A stretch of DNA of 64,000 bases from Streptomyces tendae (GCF_014650435.1 NZ_BMUY01000001.1:930001-994000); one strand, 5' to 3'; shown: positions 41,198 to 50,474, counted from the first letter of the stretch. The notes: a model not told the origin generated them from the sequence alone. Translations and numbers: made by a program.

Positions 41198-41779
41198 GTG
41201 GTCGTCGCGTTGATCATCGCCTGCGAGGTCGGCTTCTGGGTGCTGCTGGCCCTCGGCCTGGGCGCCCGCTACCTGCTGAAGTGGCGGCGCACCAGCGTGG
41301 TCCTGCTGCTGTGCGAGCCGGTGCTGGAACTGGTGCTGTTCGCCGTGACGGCGTGGGACCTGAGGAACGGCGCCGAGCCCGGCTGGGAGCACGGTCTGGC
41401 CGCGCTGTACATCGGCTACACCGTCGCCTACGGCCACTACACGATCCGCTGGCTCGACGGCCACGCCGCCCACCGCCTGGCCGGCGGCCCGCCACCGGTC
41501 AAGCCCCCTCGCTACGGCATGCCCCGGGCGCGGCACGAGGGCGGGCTGTGGCTGCGCACGCTGCTGGGCGCCGCCGTCGCCTGCGCGCTGCTCCAGGGCG
41601 CCGTCTGGTACGTCGGCGACGAGGGCGACGTCTCGTCGCTGCGTTCCTTCCAGTGGACGGCCCTGCGCGTCGTCGGCATCCACGGCCTGATCGCCCTGAC
41701 GTACCTGATCTGGCCGAAGAGGGGCCCGGCGGGCAGCGCCCCAAGGGGGCGCGGGGAACTGCGCGACCAGCCACGATGA
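41198..41779 (+). CDS. Integral membrane protein of unknown function
   Basis: The 193-aa protein has four to five predicted membrane segments (about 3-22, 32-52, 66-84, 116-138, 155-172). No known family is recognised, although a gene of this kind lies between chiS and the adenosyltransferase in related genomes (from memory). The GTG at 41198 follows an AAGGGAG site. The last 14 residues (SAPRGRGELRDQPR) are encoded by a dispersed Streptomyces repeat, so the original C-terminus may have been replaced. Confidence 0.7.
   Translation: MVVALIIACEVGFWVLLALGLGARYLLKWRRTSVVLLLCEPVLELVLFAVTAWDLRNGAEPGWEHGLAALYIGYTVAYGHYTIRWLDGHAAHRLAGGPPPVKPPRYGMPRARHEGGLWLRTLLGAAVACALLQGAVWYVGDEGDVSSLRSFQWTALRVVGIHGLIALTYLIWPKRGPAGSAPRGRGELRDQPR
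41736..41777 (+). repeat. Dispersed Streptomyces intergenic-type repeat
   Basis: The sequence holds the hairpin GCGCCCCaaGGGGGCGC followed by GGGGAACTGCGCGACCAGCC, which I recognise as a common element found many times in Streptomyces genomes, normally between genes. Here it forms the 3' end of the membrane protein gene. Confidence 0.7.
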
Positions 41780-41824
41780 CGCGGCAGACGGAGGACGGCC
41801 GTAGCGGCGCCACCAGCGGAGTGC

Positions 41825-42397
41825 CTAGCGTTCCCCGCCCGGCACCCACAGCACGTCGCCGACCTCCTTGTTGGCCACCCGGGCCAGGATGAACAGGAGG
41901 TCGGACAGCCGGTTCAGGTAGGTCGCGGTGAGCGGGTTCATCGTCTCGCCGTGGGCCTCCAGCGCCGCCCAGGTGGAGCGCTCGGCCCGCCGGACCACCG
42001 TGCACGCCTGGTGCAGCAGGGCCGCGCCGGCGGTGCCGCCGGGGAGGATGAAGGAGCGGAGCTTCTCCACCTCGGCCAGGTAGCGGTCGCAGTCCGCCTC
42101 CAGCTTGTCGACGTAGAACTGCTCGACCCTGAGCGGCGGGTACTCCGGGTTCTCCACCACCGGCGTCGACAGGTCCGCGCCCACGTCGAACAGGTCGTTC
42201 TGGACGCGGACGAGGACCTTGACGACCTCCTCGGACAGGCCGCCCAGGGCGATGGCGGTGCCGATCACCGCATTCGCCTCGTTGGCGTCGGCGTACGCGG
42301 AGATCCTGAGGTCGGTCTTGGGGACCCGGCTCATGTCGCCGAGGGCGGTGGTGCCCTTGTCGCCGGTCCGGGTGTAGATGCGCGTCAGGTTGACCAT
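41825..42397 (-). CDS. Cob(I)yrinic acid a,c-diamide/cob(I)alamin adenosyltransferase (PduO type)
   Basis: This enzyme attaches the adenosyl group to reduced cobalamin, forming coenzyme B12. The 190-aa protein has the N-terminal nucleotide motif TRTGDKG (9-15), the EANAVIG helix, and the CTVVRRAERSTWAA and LNRLSDLLFILAR motifs of PduO-type enzymes. Coenzyme B12 is used by methylmalonyl-CoA mutase, whose helper proteins are encoded near the right end of the window. Confidence 0.93.
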   Translation of the reverse strand: MVNLTRIYTRTGDKGTTALGDMSRVPKTDLRISAYADANEANAVIGTAIALGGLSEEVVKVLVRVQNDLFDVGADLSTPVVENPEYPPLRVEQFYVDKLEADCDRYLAEVEKLRSFILPGGTAGAALLHQACTVVRRAERSTWAALEAHGETMNPLTATYLNRLSDLLFILARVANKEVGDVLWVPGGER

Positions 42398-42410
42398 GGG
42401 GCCAGCGTAG

Positions 42411-43160
42411 TTACGCTCCGGCGGTCCGGAACACGCGTGTGCCCACCGTCACGGCCAGTGCGGTGAAGCCCAGGGCGACGAGGACGCCGTACAGCATGTG
42501 CGCCGTCGCGTAGGAGCCGACGTAGGCGTCCCGCACCGCGTCCACCAGATAGCGGAACGGCATCAGGTGCGAGAGCACGTCCAGCCAAGCCGGGCCCAGG
42601 GTCATCGGGAGCATCAGGCCGGACAGCAGCATCGACGGCATGGTCAGCGCGTTGATGGTGGGCCCGAACTCCTGCGGGGTATGGACCTTCATCGCCAGCG
42701 CGTACGACAGCGAGGCCAGCGAGACCGTGAGCAGCGCGACGAAGGCGAAGCCGATCAGCACGCCGGGCAGCGGCGCGCGCAGGCCCATCACCAGGGCCGC
42801 GAGCACCAGCAGCACTGCCTGGAAGGCGAAGACGGTGGCGTCCCGCAGGACCCGCCCGAGCAGCAGCGCCAGGCGGCTGACGGGCGTGACGCGCATCCGC
42901 TCGACCACTCCCTGGCTGTTCTCGATGATGATCGAAAACCCGGCGAAGGAGGCGCCGAACAGGCCCAGTTGCAGCAGCAGGCCGGGGACCAGCACCTGCC
43001 AGGAGCTGCCCTGGCCGCCGAGCGGCAGGTCGGTCAGCAGCGGACCGAAGAAGAGCAGGTACAGCAGCGGCATCAGCACGCCGAACAGCAGCGCGAAGCG
43101 GGAGCGCAGGGACTGGCGCAGATAGCGGCCGTAGATCAGGCCGGTGTCGTGGAGCAGCAT
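42411..43160 (-). CDS. ABC-2 type exporter membrane protein
   Basis: The 249-aa protein has six membrane segments and the ABC-2 signature near LMPFRYLVDAVRDAYVG. Together with the ATPase 17 nt upstream it forms a drug- or lipid-type exporter of the DrrA/DrrB class. The substrate is unknown. GAGGA precedes the ATG at 43158-43160. Confidence 0.9.
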   Translation of the reverse strand: MLLHDTGLIYGRYLRQSLRSRFALLFGVLMPLLYLLFFGPLLTDLPLGGQGSSWQVLVPGLLLQLGLFGASFAGFSIIIENSQGVVERMRVTPVSRLALLLGRVLRDATVFAFQAVLLVLAALVMGLRAPLPGVLIGFAFVALLTVSLASLSYALAMKVHTPQEFGPTINALTMPSMLLSGLMLPMTLGPAWLDVLSHLMPFRYLVDAVRDAYVGSYATAHMLYGVLVALGFTALAVTVGTRVFRTAGA

Positions 43161-43177
43161 CGGGAATCCTCGAAGGG

Positions 43178-43960
43178 TCAGACGGCGACGGGGGCGGCGT
43201 CGGCCGGAGCCGCGCTGCGGCCGGTGACGGCCAGGAAGGTGTCCTGGAGGGAGGCGTCGGGCGAGCCGCCGTACTCCCGCTTCAGGGCGGCGGGAGTCCC
43301 CTCGGCGACCACCGTGCCGCCGTCCACGACGACCAGGCGGTCGGAGAGGGCGTCGGCCTCGTCCAGGTAGTGGGTGGTGAGGAAGACCGTGGTGCCGTAC
43401 TCGGCGCGCAGCCGGCGGACCAGGTCCCACAGGTCGGCGCGGCTGCCCGGGTCCAGACCGGTCGTCGGCTCGTCCAGGAAGAGCACCTTCGGGCGGTGCG
43501 TGAGCGCCATCGCGATGTCCAGCCGGCGCCGCTGCCCGCCGGAGAGCGCGCCGCACTTGCGGTCGAGCAGCCCGGTCAGGTCCAGGTCGCGGGCCAGCTC
43601 GTCGGCGCGCTCGGCGGCCCGCGCCTTCGTCAGCCGGTACAGGCGGCCCTGGGTGACCAGCTCCTCCCGGACCGTGACCTGCGGGTCCACCCCGCCCGAC
43701 TGCGCCACGTACCCGCACGCCGCGCGCACCCCGGCCGGGTCGGTCGCCAGGTCGTGCCCGGCGACGGTGGCCGCGCCGCCGGTGGGGGCGAGCAGGGTCG
43801 TGAGCATCCGCAGGGTGGTGGTCTTGCCCGCGCCGTTGGGGCCCAGGAAGCCCAGGATCTCGCCCTCGCGGACGGTGAGGTCGATGCCGCGCACCGCCTC
43901 GACCGGGCCGCGCTTCGTGGCGAAGGTGCGGGCCAGCTGGGCCGTACTGATGATTGCCAT
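43178..43960 (-). CDS. ABC transporter ATP-binding protein (DrrA-like)
   Basis: The 260-aa ATPase has Walker A GPNGAGKTT, Q-loop region YVAQSGGVD, signature LSGGQRRRLD, Walker B VLFLDEPTTGLDP and the switch H in TTHYLDEADAL. It powers the membrane protein encoded downstream. The start ATG 43958-43960 gives the usual N-terminus and has GGAG upstream. It is divergent from the TetR gene, which probably represses it. Confidence 0.93.
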   Translation of the reverse strand: MAIISTAQLARTFATKRGPVEAVRGIDLTVREGEILGFLGPNGAGKTTTLRMLTTLLAPTGGAATVAGHDLATDPAGVRAACGYVAQSGGVDPQVTVREELVTQGRLYRLTKARAAERADELARDLDLTGLLDRKCGALSGGQRRRLDIAMALTHRPKVLFLDEPTTGLDPGSRADLWDLVRRLRAEYGTTVFLTTHYLDEADALSDRLVVVDGGTVVAEGTPAALKREYGGSPDASLQDTFLAVTGRSAAPADAAPVAV

Positions 43961-43982
43961 GCGCTCCAGAAAAACAGAGTCA

Positions 43983-43996
43983 TTGTAATTTTGCAA
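43983..43996. promoter_or_regulatory. Putative TetR operator in divergent promoter
   Basis: TTGTAATTTTGCAA is a partial palindrome (TTGNAA-N2-TTNCAA) located in an AT-rich island within the 80-bp gap between the ABC genes and the TetR gene. Its place between the divergent starts suggests it binds that regulator. Confidence 0.45.
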
Positions 43997-44040
43997 CGGC
44001 CCCAAGTTTTCATCAGCCCCAACGAAGCTAGGATGAGGGC

Positions 44041-44682
44041 ATGGCCGAGGGACTCAGGGAACGGAAGAAGCGGCAGACCCGGCAGTACATCTCGGATGTC
44101 GCCACGGGGCTGTTCCTGGAGCGCGGTTTCGAGGGCGTGACGGTGGCGGAGGTCGCGGACGCCGCGAACGTCTCCGTCAACACCGTCTACAACTACTTTC
44201 CGGCCAAGGAGGACCTGTTCCTCGACCGCTCCAAGGGGGTCGTCGACCGGCTGTCGCGCTGGGTGCGCGGACGGGGCGACGGGGAGTCGGCCGCTCGGGC
44301 CGTGCTGCGGGAACTGCGCGAGGAGGTCGAGTCGGTTTCGCCCCGGATCGGCCTCATGGACGGATACGCGCGCTTCATGGGAGTCATCCACTCCTCACCC
44401 GCGCTGCGCTCCCGGCTCTGGGCGATCGGCCAGGAGGTGCAGGACAACCTCGAGCGCACCCTGCGCGAGGAGACCGGCGCCCCGGACGACGACCCCGTCC
44501 CCTCGCTGATGGCCGGTCAGATCAGCTGGCTGCACGGCACGGTGATGGCCGCCATCGGCCGCCGCCTGATGGCCGGCGGGAAACCCGCCGAGGTGTCCCG
44601 CGAGATCCTCGTGCTGCTGGACGAGATGGAGGAGCTGCTGAGCGAGAAGGTGCTCAACTACGCCGTACGAGGCGCGCAGTGA
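44041..44682 (+). CDS. TetR family transcriptional regulator
   Basis: The 213-aa protein has an N-terminal helix-turn-helix (about 10-56, with VTVAEVADAANVSVNTVYNYFPAKEDLF) and a helical ligand-binding domain. It is transcribed divergently from the ABC exporter and likely represses it until the exported compound binds. The ATG start is placed directly before the basic helix (MAEGLRERKKRQTRQ). Confidence 0.92.
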   Translation: MAEGLRERKKRQTRQYISDVATGLFLERGFEGVTVAEVADAANVSVNTVYNYFPAKEDLFLDRSKGVVDRLSRWVRGRGDGESAARAVLRELREEVESVSPRIGLMDGYARFMGVIHSSPALRSRLWAIGQEVQDNLERTLREETGAPDDDPVPSLMAGQISWLHGTVMAAIGRRLMAGGKPAEVSREILVLLDEMEELLSEKVLNYAVRGAQ

Positions 44683-44818
44683 CACCCGGACGGCACCCCT
44701 CGGTGTGACGTCCGTCATTTGAGACGTGACGCGCGTTACTAACCGGTCACACAGCGCCTCACGCCCGCTAATCTCCGGCCGAGAGACGAGAATCAGCGCG
44801 TATCAGGGGAGTCGCACA

Positions 44819-45667
44819 GTGGCACGGAAGCTCGCCGTCATCGGAGCCGGTCTCATGGGGTCCGGCATCGCCCAGGTCTCCGCGCAGGCGGGCTGGGACG
44901 TCGTCCTGCGCGACGTCACCGACGAGGCGCTGCGGCGCGGCACGGACGGCATCAGGGCCTCCTACGACAAGTTCGTCGCCAAGGGCCGGCTCACCGCCGA
45001 CGACGCCGAGGCCGCCCTCGGGCGCATCACCGCGACCACCGACCTGGACGCCGTTGCCGATGCCGACGTCGTCGTCGAGGCCGTCTTCGAGAAGCTGGAA
45101 GTCAAGCACGAGATCTTCCGTACCCTGGACAAGCTGGTGAAGGACGGGGCGATCCTCGCGTCCAACACCTCCGCCATCCCGATCACCAAGATCGCGGCCG
45201 TGACGGAGCGCCCCGAGCGGGTCGTCGGCACCCACTTCTTCTCGCCGGTCCCGATGATGCAGCTGTGCGAGCTGGTGCGGGGCTACAAGACCAGCGACGA
45301 AACGCTCGCCACCGCACGCGAGTTCGCCGAGTCCACCGGCAAGACCTGCATCGTCGTCAACCGCGACGTCGCCGGGTTCGTGACCACCCGCCTCATCTCC
45401 GCCCTCGTCGTCGAGGCCGCGAAGCTGTACGAGTCGGGCGTCGCCACCGCCGAGGACATCGACCTCGCCTGCAAACTGGGCTTCGGCCACGCCATGGGAC
45501 CGCTGGCCACCGCCGACCTGACGGGCGTCGACATCCTGCTGCACGCCACGGGCAACATCTACACGGAGTCCCAGGACGAGAAGTTCGCCCCGCCGGAGCT
45601 GATGCGCCGGATGGTGGACGCCGGTGACATCGGCCGCAAGAGCGGGCAGGGCTTCTACAAGCACTGA
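44819..45667 (+). CDS. 3-hydroxybutyryl-CoA dehydrogenase
   Basis: This enzyme oxidises or forms (S)-3-hydroxyacyl-CoA with NAD(P). The 282-aa protein has the nucleotide loop GAGLMGSG (9-16), the catalytic histidine region GTHFFSPVPMMQLCE and a C-terminal dimerisation domain ending in GRKSGQGFY. The GTG start follows AGGGGAG. It is monocistronic, with a short hairpin 12 nt after the stop (45679-45703). Confidence 0.95.
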   Translation: MARKLAVIGAGLMGSGIAQVSAQAGWDVVLRDVTDEALRRGTDGIRASYDKFVAKGRLTADDAEAALGRITATTDLDAVADADVVVEAVFEKLEVKHEIFRTLDKLVKDGAILASNTSAIPITKIAAVTERPERVVGTHFFSPVPMMQLCELVRGYKTSDETLATAREFAESTGKTCIVVNRDVAGFVTTRLISALVVEAAKLYESGVATAEDIDLACKLGFGHAMGPLATADLTGVDILLHATGNIYTESQDEKFAPPELMRRMVDAGDIGRKSGQGFYKH

Positions 45668-45678
45668 GGTCGCACCAG

Positions 45679-45703
45679 CCCCGGCAAACATCACACGCCG
45701 GGG
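45679..45703 (+). terminator. Hairpin after hydroxybutyryl-CoA dehydrogenase gene
   Basis: CCCCGGC (45679-45685) pairs with GCCGGGG (45697-45703) with an 11-nt loop. Confidence 0.55.
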
Positions 45704-45858
45704 TGAAATTCGGTATCGGTTCGCTTACAGACGGCAACCTCCGGTCGTTTCGGCCAGTCAGAGGGTGCAGTGCCTGATATCGCCGAGAGACCACAACGCG
45801 CGCAACGCAACGCCAAGACGAAGAAGACGACGAAGAAGACGCACGCCGGGGAGCGCAT

Positions 45859-46182
45859 ATGCACATCAGGGGCGACCACGTCGAGCTGGTCGTCGGGGGC
45901 CGCCTCGACGTCCGCAGCGCGGCGGACGCCCGTACGGTCCTGCACTCGGCCGTCGACGACGGAGTCGGCGACCTGGTGCTCGACCTGTCAGAGCTGGACT
46001 CCTGGGACGCCACCGGACTCGGCGTGATCATGGGAGCCCACCGGCGGGCCGGCCGCTGCGGGCGACGGCTGGTGCTGCGCGGTGTGCCGCCGCAGATGCA
46101 GCGCCTGCTGGTGGCCACCCGGCTGCACCGGATCCTCGCCATCGAGGGCGGCATCGGTGTGGAGACCCTGCCTCGTGTGTAA
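45859..46182 (+). CDS. STAS-domain protein (anti-sigma factor antagonist-like)
   Basis: The 107-aa protein is a single STAS domain. The usual phosphorylation segment DSSGLG is replaced by DSWDATGLGVI, with an inserted WDA, so the accepting serine or threonine is uncertain (T in ATGLG or S in LDSWD). Such proteins bind anti-sigma kinases. No anti-sigma factor or sigma gene is adjacent. The ATG start follows GGGGAG. Confidence 0.88.
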   Translation: MHIRGDHVELVVGGRLDVRSAADARTVLHSAVDDGVGDLVLDLSELDSWDATGLGVIMGAHRRAGRCGRRLVLRGVPPQMQRLLVATRLHRILAIEGGIGVETLPRV

Positions 46183-46417
46183 GTGAAGGTTCACACCTCC
46201 GACACACGCAATCCTCACGAGACCGTGACCTCTCGGGCCGTCCGGCACCCCGGACTGTCGGAGATACTGGGCGAAGGTTTAGGGTCTGGCTGCCCGCTGC
46301 CTTTGCAAACCCGCCGGCGGGCCCGGACCAGAAGCGACAGCGCGGTGTGCGGCACAAGGCCGGGAGGGTGGTCCCTGCCGGGGCCCTGCACACGACGCTT
46401 TTGGGGGGCTTGAACCA

Positions 46418-49030
46418 ATGGACCCGAACAACCGGGGCCCTGAGGAGTACGGCCAGGACGGCGACCACCAGGCGCCGCGCCCGCGCCCGCACAGGGACCC
46501 CATCACCTCCGACTTCGGACAGCACGCGCCCGCGCTCGCCCGCACGGTGCAGCTGGTGTCCGGCGACTTCCTGCTCACCGTCAACCCCGTCGACGGCAGC
46601 GAGATCGAGGTCTGCCCGCCCACGGAGCGGCCGGCCCGTCCCGAGAAGCTCACCGCGGCCGAACGCGCCGAGGCGGAGCGCACCGCGCGGCCGCCCGTCC
46701 CGCCGGGACCGGTCCGCACCGTCCTCGGCCTGCTGGCCCGCGAGGACGAACGCGAACGCCTGGTGCGACTGCTCGCCCGCGGCCGCTCCGTCCGCCTCAC
46801 CGGCCCCGCGGGCTCCGGCCGCACCAGCCTCCTCGACCTCGTCGCCGAGGACTGCGCGGGCCTCGCACCCGACGGCGTGGTCCGGCTCAACGGCCACCAC
46901 CGTACCGCCGACGACCTGCTCCACGACCTCTTCTACGCCGTCCACCGCGCGCCCCTGCACCGCCCGGACCGGGCGGAACTCCTCGGACACCTGCGCGAGG
47001 TGGGCGCGGTCGTCGTCCTGGACGACGTCGAGTTCGGCGGCACCGCCCTCGACGAACTCCTCGACGCCACCCCCGAGTGCGCCTTCCTCCTCGGCGCGAC
47101 CCCGGAGGTGGCCGCACCCTCCGCCGACTCGGCCGTGGAGGAGGTCTTCCTCGCCGGTCTGGACCGCGCGGACGGCGTGGAGCTGCTGGAGCGCGCCGCC
47201 GGGCGTTCCCTCACCGAGGAGGAGGCCAACTGGGCCGGAGACCTCTGGTTCGAGTCCGAGGGCCTGCCGCTGCGCTTCGTCCAGGCCGGTGCCCTGCTGC
47301 GCCGCCGGGACCGCGAGCGGGCCGGTGCCGACGCCGTCGACGAGTTCGGCGTCTTCGCCGACGCCCGCCCCGCCGACGACACCCCCTACGACGCCGGCGA
47401 GGCCGACGACGTACCCCTGCCGTCCCTCGGTGAGGCCGCCGCGCCCGCGCCGCTGCTCGCCTCCCGGCTGAGCGCCTCCGCCCGCGCCACCCTGGAGTTC
47501 GCCGTCGCGCTCGGCGGCGAGGTGCCGCACCAGGCGCACCTGCCCGCTCTGGTCGGCGACACCCACGCGGACGCCGCCCTCGGCGAGCTGACCGACTGCG
47601 GGCTGGTCTCCCCGGTCGGCTCCCGCTACCGGCTGGCCGCCGGGGTGCTCACCCAGCTGGAGAGCGCCGGGTACGCCGACGCCGTGCCCGAGCGGGCGCA
47701 GGCCGCCGCCCAGCACTACGCCTGGTGGGCCGGGCACCCCTCGGTCACCCCGGAGCGGGTCTGCGCCGAGGCCGACGCCGTCCTGGCCGCGCTCGCCGTG
47801 CTGGTGCCGGTGACGACCCCGCCCGCGGACGACGCGGAGAGCCCCGCCGTCCAGCTGGCCCGCACCGCCGCGCCCGCCTTCGCCGCCGGACTGCACTGGA
47901 GCGCCTGGCAACGGGCGCTGCGCTCGGGCACCGAGGCATCCCGGCTCGCCGGTGACGTCGCCGAACAGGCCTACTTCCACCACGAGCTGGGCGTCCTCGC
48001 GCTGTGCGAGGACCAGCTGGACCGGGCCCGCGCCGAGCTGGAGGCGTCCATCGGGCTGCGCGGCGCGCTCTCCGACAAGCGCGGCGCCGTGGCGGGCCGG
48101 CGCGCCCTCGCGCTGGTCGCCGACCGCACCGGGGACACGCCGGGCCTGGGCAGCGGCGCGGGCGCGTTCGGCGTGGCGGCCCCCGCGGCCGGACTCGGTG
48201 CCGTCGGCGCCGGGCTCGGTCCGACGGTGGGGGAGGAGGTGCCCGACGCCCGCAACGAGGAGTCGGCGTCGCCGTCCGCGGGCGTTCCCGCGCCCTTCCC
48301 GCCGCTCCAGCCGCGTCCGCAGTCCCCCACCCTGGTCACCCGTCGCGAGCCCGAGGAGGAGCCGTCCCGTACGGTCGTCGGCGGCATCAAGGGCTTCGCG
48401 CGGCGCAACCTGGTGGCCGCCGGGGCGGGCGCGCTGCTCGTCGCCGTGCTCGGCACGGTGGTCACCCTGGGGGCCACGTCCGAGAACGACCCCGGGGACC
48501 CCTCCAACGAGGTCGGCGTCAACCCGTCGGCCAGCCAGGGCATCGACGACGGCAGCCTGGGCGCGGACCGGCCCTCCGACGACGGCAAGGACCAGCAGAC
48601 GCCCGGCGGCCCGTCCGGCTCCACCACCCCCGGCCCGTCGGACGCGCCGACGGCCACGGAGTCGGGGGAGCCTTCGCAGGGGCCGAGCAGTACGGGTGGC
48701 ACCGACCCCGGTGACGACGAGAGCCCCGACGACCCCGGCTCGCCGGACGAGCCGAGCAAGTCGCCGAGTTCGCCGACGACGAAGCCGACGACGCCGAAGC
48801 CGACGGACACCGAGCCGACGGATCCAGGCAGCCCCACCGAGTCCAACGGCACGTCACCGACGCCCACGGAGAGCGAGACCACCTCGCCGTCCTCCCCGGA
48901 GACGTCCGACACCGTCAGCGGCGCAGGCACGCCTCCGGCCACCGTCTCGCAGAGCAGCACCGAGGGCACCGACACCGGAGCGGGAAGCCAGGACGGCTCC
49001 GACGACCCGGCGACCGGTCAGATCATCTGA
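46418..49030 (+). CDS. Large membrane-anchored P-loop protein with Pro/Ser/Thr-rich tail
   Basis: The 870-aa protein has a P-loop GPAGSGRT (129-136) in which the normal Walker lysine is arginine, and a Walker B-like VVVLDDV strand, giving an overall layout like STAND/NB-ARC ATPases. A helical middle part with a TPR-like segment follows (about 470-590). One membrane helix lies at about 664-688, then about 180 residues rich in Pro, Ser, Thr, Asp and Glu that would be outside the cell. The function is unknown. The gene is flanked by a STAS gene and a bidirectional terminator. ATP hydrolysis is doubtful because of the K-to-R change. Confidence 0.8.
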   Translation: MDPNNRGPEEYGQDGDHQAPRPRPHRDPITSDFGQHAPALARTVQLVSGDFLLTVNPVDGSEIEVCPPTERPARPEKLTAAERAEAERTARPPVPPGPVRTVLGLLAREDERERLVRLLARGRSVRLTGPAGSGRTSLLDLVAEDCAGLAPDGVVRLNGHHRTADDLLHDLFYAVHRAPLHRPDRAELLGHLREVGAVVVLDDVEFGGTALDELLDATPECAFLLGATPEVAAPSADSAVEEVFLAGLDRADGVELLERAAGRSLTEEEANWAGDLWFESEGLPLRFVQAGALLRRRDRERAGADAVDEFGVFADARPADDTPYDAGEADDVPLPSLGEAAAPAPLLASRLSASARATLEFAVALGGEVPHQAHLPALVGDTHADAALGELTDCGLVSPVGSRYRLAAGVLTQLESAGYADAVPERAQAAAQHYAWWAGHPSVTPERVCAEADAVLAALAVLVPVTTPPADDAESPAVQLARTAAPAFAAGLHWSAWQRALRSGTEASRLAGDVAEQAYFHHELGVLALCEDQLDRARAELEASIGLRGALSDKRGAVAGRRALALVADRTGDTPGLGSGAGAFGVAAPAAGLGAVGAGLGPTVGEEVPDARNEESASPSAGVPAPFPPLQPRPQSPTLVTRREPEEEPSRTVVGGIKGFARRNLVAAGAGALLVAVLGTVVTLGATSENDPGDPSNEVGVNPSASQGIDDGSLGADRPSDDGKDQQTPGGPSGSTTPGPSDAPTATESGEPSQGPSSTGGTDPGDDESPDDPGSPDEPSKSPSSPTTKPTTPKPTDTEPTDPGSPTESNGTSPTPTESETTSPSSPETSDTVSGAGTPPATVSQSSTEGTDTGAGSQDGSDDPATGQII

Positions 49031-49069
49031 CCCCGCCGGGGCTGACCCCACCGGGGAAGGCAACAGCAC

Positions 49070-49106
49070 AGGAGGGCCGGGTCCGTCGCACGGACCCGGC
49101 CCTCCT
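49070..49106. terminator. Bidirectional terminator between convergent genes
   Basis: The 17-bp arms 49070-49086 and 49090-49106 are perfectly complementary with a CGC loop, placed between the stops of the P-loop protein and nucS. Confidence 0.9.
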
Positions 49107-49129
49107 CATGTCGTCGTGGCCGACGCGTC

Positions 49130-49801
49130 CTAGAACAGCCGCAGCTTGTCGTCCTCGATGCCGCGCAGGGCGTCGTAGTCCAGCACCTGGCAGCCGATGC
49201 CGCGGTCCGTGGCCAGCACGCGGGCCTGCGGCTTGATCTCCTGGGCGGCGAAGACGCCGCGCACCGGGGCGAGATGCGGATCGCGGTTCAACAGCTCCAG
49301 GTAGCGCGTGAGTTGCTCCACGCCGTCGATCTCGCCGCGCCGCTTGATCTCGACCGCGACGGTGCCGCCCTGGGCGTCCCGGCACAGGATGTCGACCGGG
49401 CCGATGGCGGTCATGTACTCGCGGCGGATGAGGGTGTAGCCCTCGCCCAGGGTGTCGATGCGGTCGGCGAGCAGCTCCTGGAGGTGTGCTTCCACGCCGT
49501 CCTTGATCAGGCCCGGATCGACGCCCAGTTCGTGCGAGGAGTCGTGGAGGATCTCCTCCATCGTGATGATGAGTTTCTCGCCCGCCTTGTTGACGACCGT
49601 CCAGACGCCCTCCTCCTCGCCCGTGCCCTCCTTCAGGGTGCAGGGCGGCGACATCCAGTTGAGGGGCTTGTAGGCCCGGTCGTCGGCGTGGATCGAGACG
49701 CTGCCGTCCGCCTTGACCAGGATCAGCCGGGGGGCCGAGGGCAGGTGGGCGGTGAGCCGTCCGGCGTAGTCGACGGAGCAGCGGGCAATGACGAGACGCA
49801 T
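49130..49801 (-). CDS. nucS: Endonuclease NucS (EndoMS), mismatch repair
   Basis: NucS cuts both strands at G-T and related mismatches and replaces MutS/MutL in most actinobacteria. The 223-aa protein has the N-terminal binding domain starting [16 protein letters not shown] and the C-terminal nuclease domain with GPVDILCRD and VAVEIKRRG catalytic segments. It ends in a Leu-Arg-Leu-Phe tail that in relatives contacts the sliding clamp. ATG 49799-49801 matches the family start. Confidence 0.96.
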   Translation of the reverse strand: MRLVIARCSVDYAGRLTAHLPSAPRLILVKADGSVSIHADDRAYKPLNWMSPPCTLKEGTGEEEGVWTVVNKAGEKLIITMEEILHDSSHELGVDPGLIKDGVEAHLQELLADRIDTLGEGYTLIRREYMTAIGPVDILCRDAQGGTVAVEIKRRGEIDGVEQLTRYLELLNRDPHLAPVRGVFAAQEIKPQARVLATDRGIGCQVLDYDALRGIEDDKLRLF

Positions 49802-50081
49802 GGTCGGCAACGCTACTCGACGGGCCCGGCCCGACGCGATTCGCCCGTACCCGGGCGCCCGAGCGCACTGTCCCACTTCTCCCATTGGCCCCGTCTTGCC
49901 CACTGGCCGATTGTGGGCCTACGGGATGGTGTCCATCTCGGCATTCTCCTGGTGCCGTCACGATCGGTTGCTTACGGTATTGAACGGGAGGTCGCGAACT
50001 GTGTACGCAGCGTGTTCGGAATCGCGCACTCCCTTAACTGTCCGGCAACCCCTGCTGGTCGGGGGTGCGAGAGGAGAACCC
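49802..50081. other. Divergent intergenic region nucS / SCO5389-like gene
   Basis: No gene is seen. CCCATTGGCC and CCCACTGGCC form a near-direct repeat about 21 bp apart around 49883-49913. A short hairpin (GCAACCCC/GGGGGTGC) lies at about 50046-50069 just before the ribosome-binding site of the next gene. Confidence 0.4.
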
Positions 50082-50474
50082 ATGTCGCTCGACGTCTCAC
50101 CGGCCCTACTCGAACAGGCCGAGCGAGGCGAGGTCGACGAAGCAGACTTCGTCGACTGCGTCCGGACCTCCCTGCCCTACGCATGGGAGATGGTCAGCTC
50201 CCTGGTGGCACAGCTGAAGGTCGACGGCGGAGCCTTCGCCGACAACCAGACGCCCCCGCCGGACGAGCAGGCGCGCGGTCAGCTCCTGCGTGCGCTCGCG
50301 AGTGACGCCATACGCGGTGCACTGCAGCGGCACTTCGGCGTGCGGCTGGCCTTCCAGAACTGCCACCGGGTGGCGGTGTTCCCGTTGGACTCCTCCGTCG
50401 ACGAGACGCTGACCAAGTTCACCTCGGTGCGCAGCCAGTTGCTGAACCAGTCGCCGGAACTGCGCGACTGCTGA
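50082..50474 (+). CDS. SCO5389 family conserved protein
   Basis: The 130-aa protein is typical of the small SCO5389 family found throughout Streptomyces. It is predicted helical at the N-terminus (ALLEQAERGEVDEADFVDCVRTSLPYAWEMVSSL) with a basic central segment. No catalytic motif is visible and the function is unknown. GAGAGGAGA precedes the ATG at 50082. Confidence 0.88.
   Translation: MSLDVSPALLEQAERGEVDEADFVDCVRTSLPYAWEMVSSLVAQLKVDGGAFADNQTPPPDEQARGQLLRALASDAIRGALQRHFGVRLAFQNCHRVAVFPLDSSVDETLTKFTSVRSQLLNQSPELRDC

Noticed and set aside
45770..45858. A Lys/Arg-rich frame starting at GTG 45770 before the STAS gene
   Set aside because: It runs into the STAS gene out of phase, and no ribosome-binding site or conservation could be seen.
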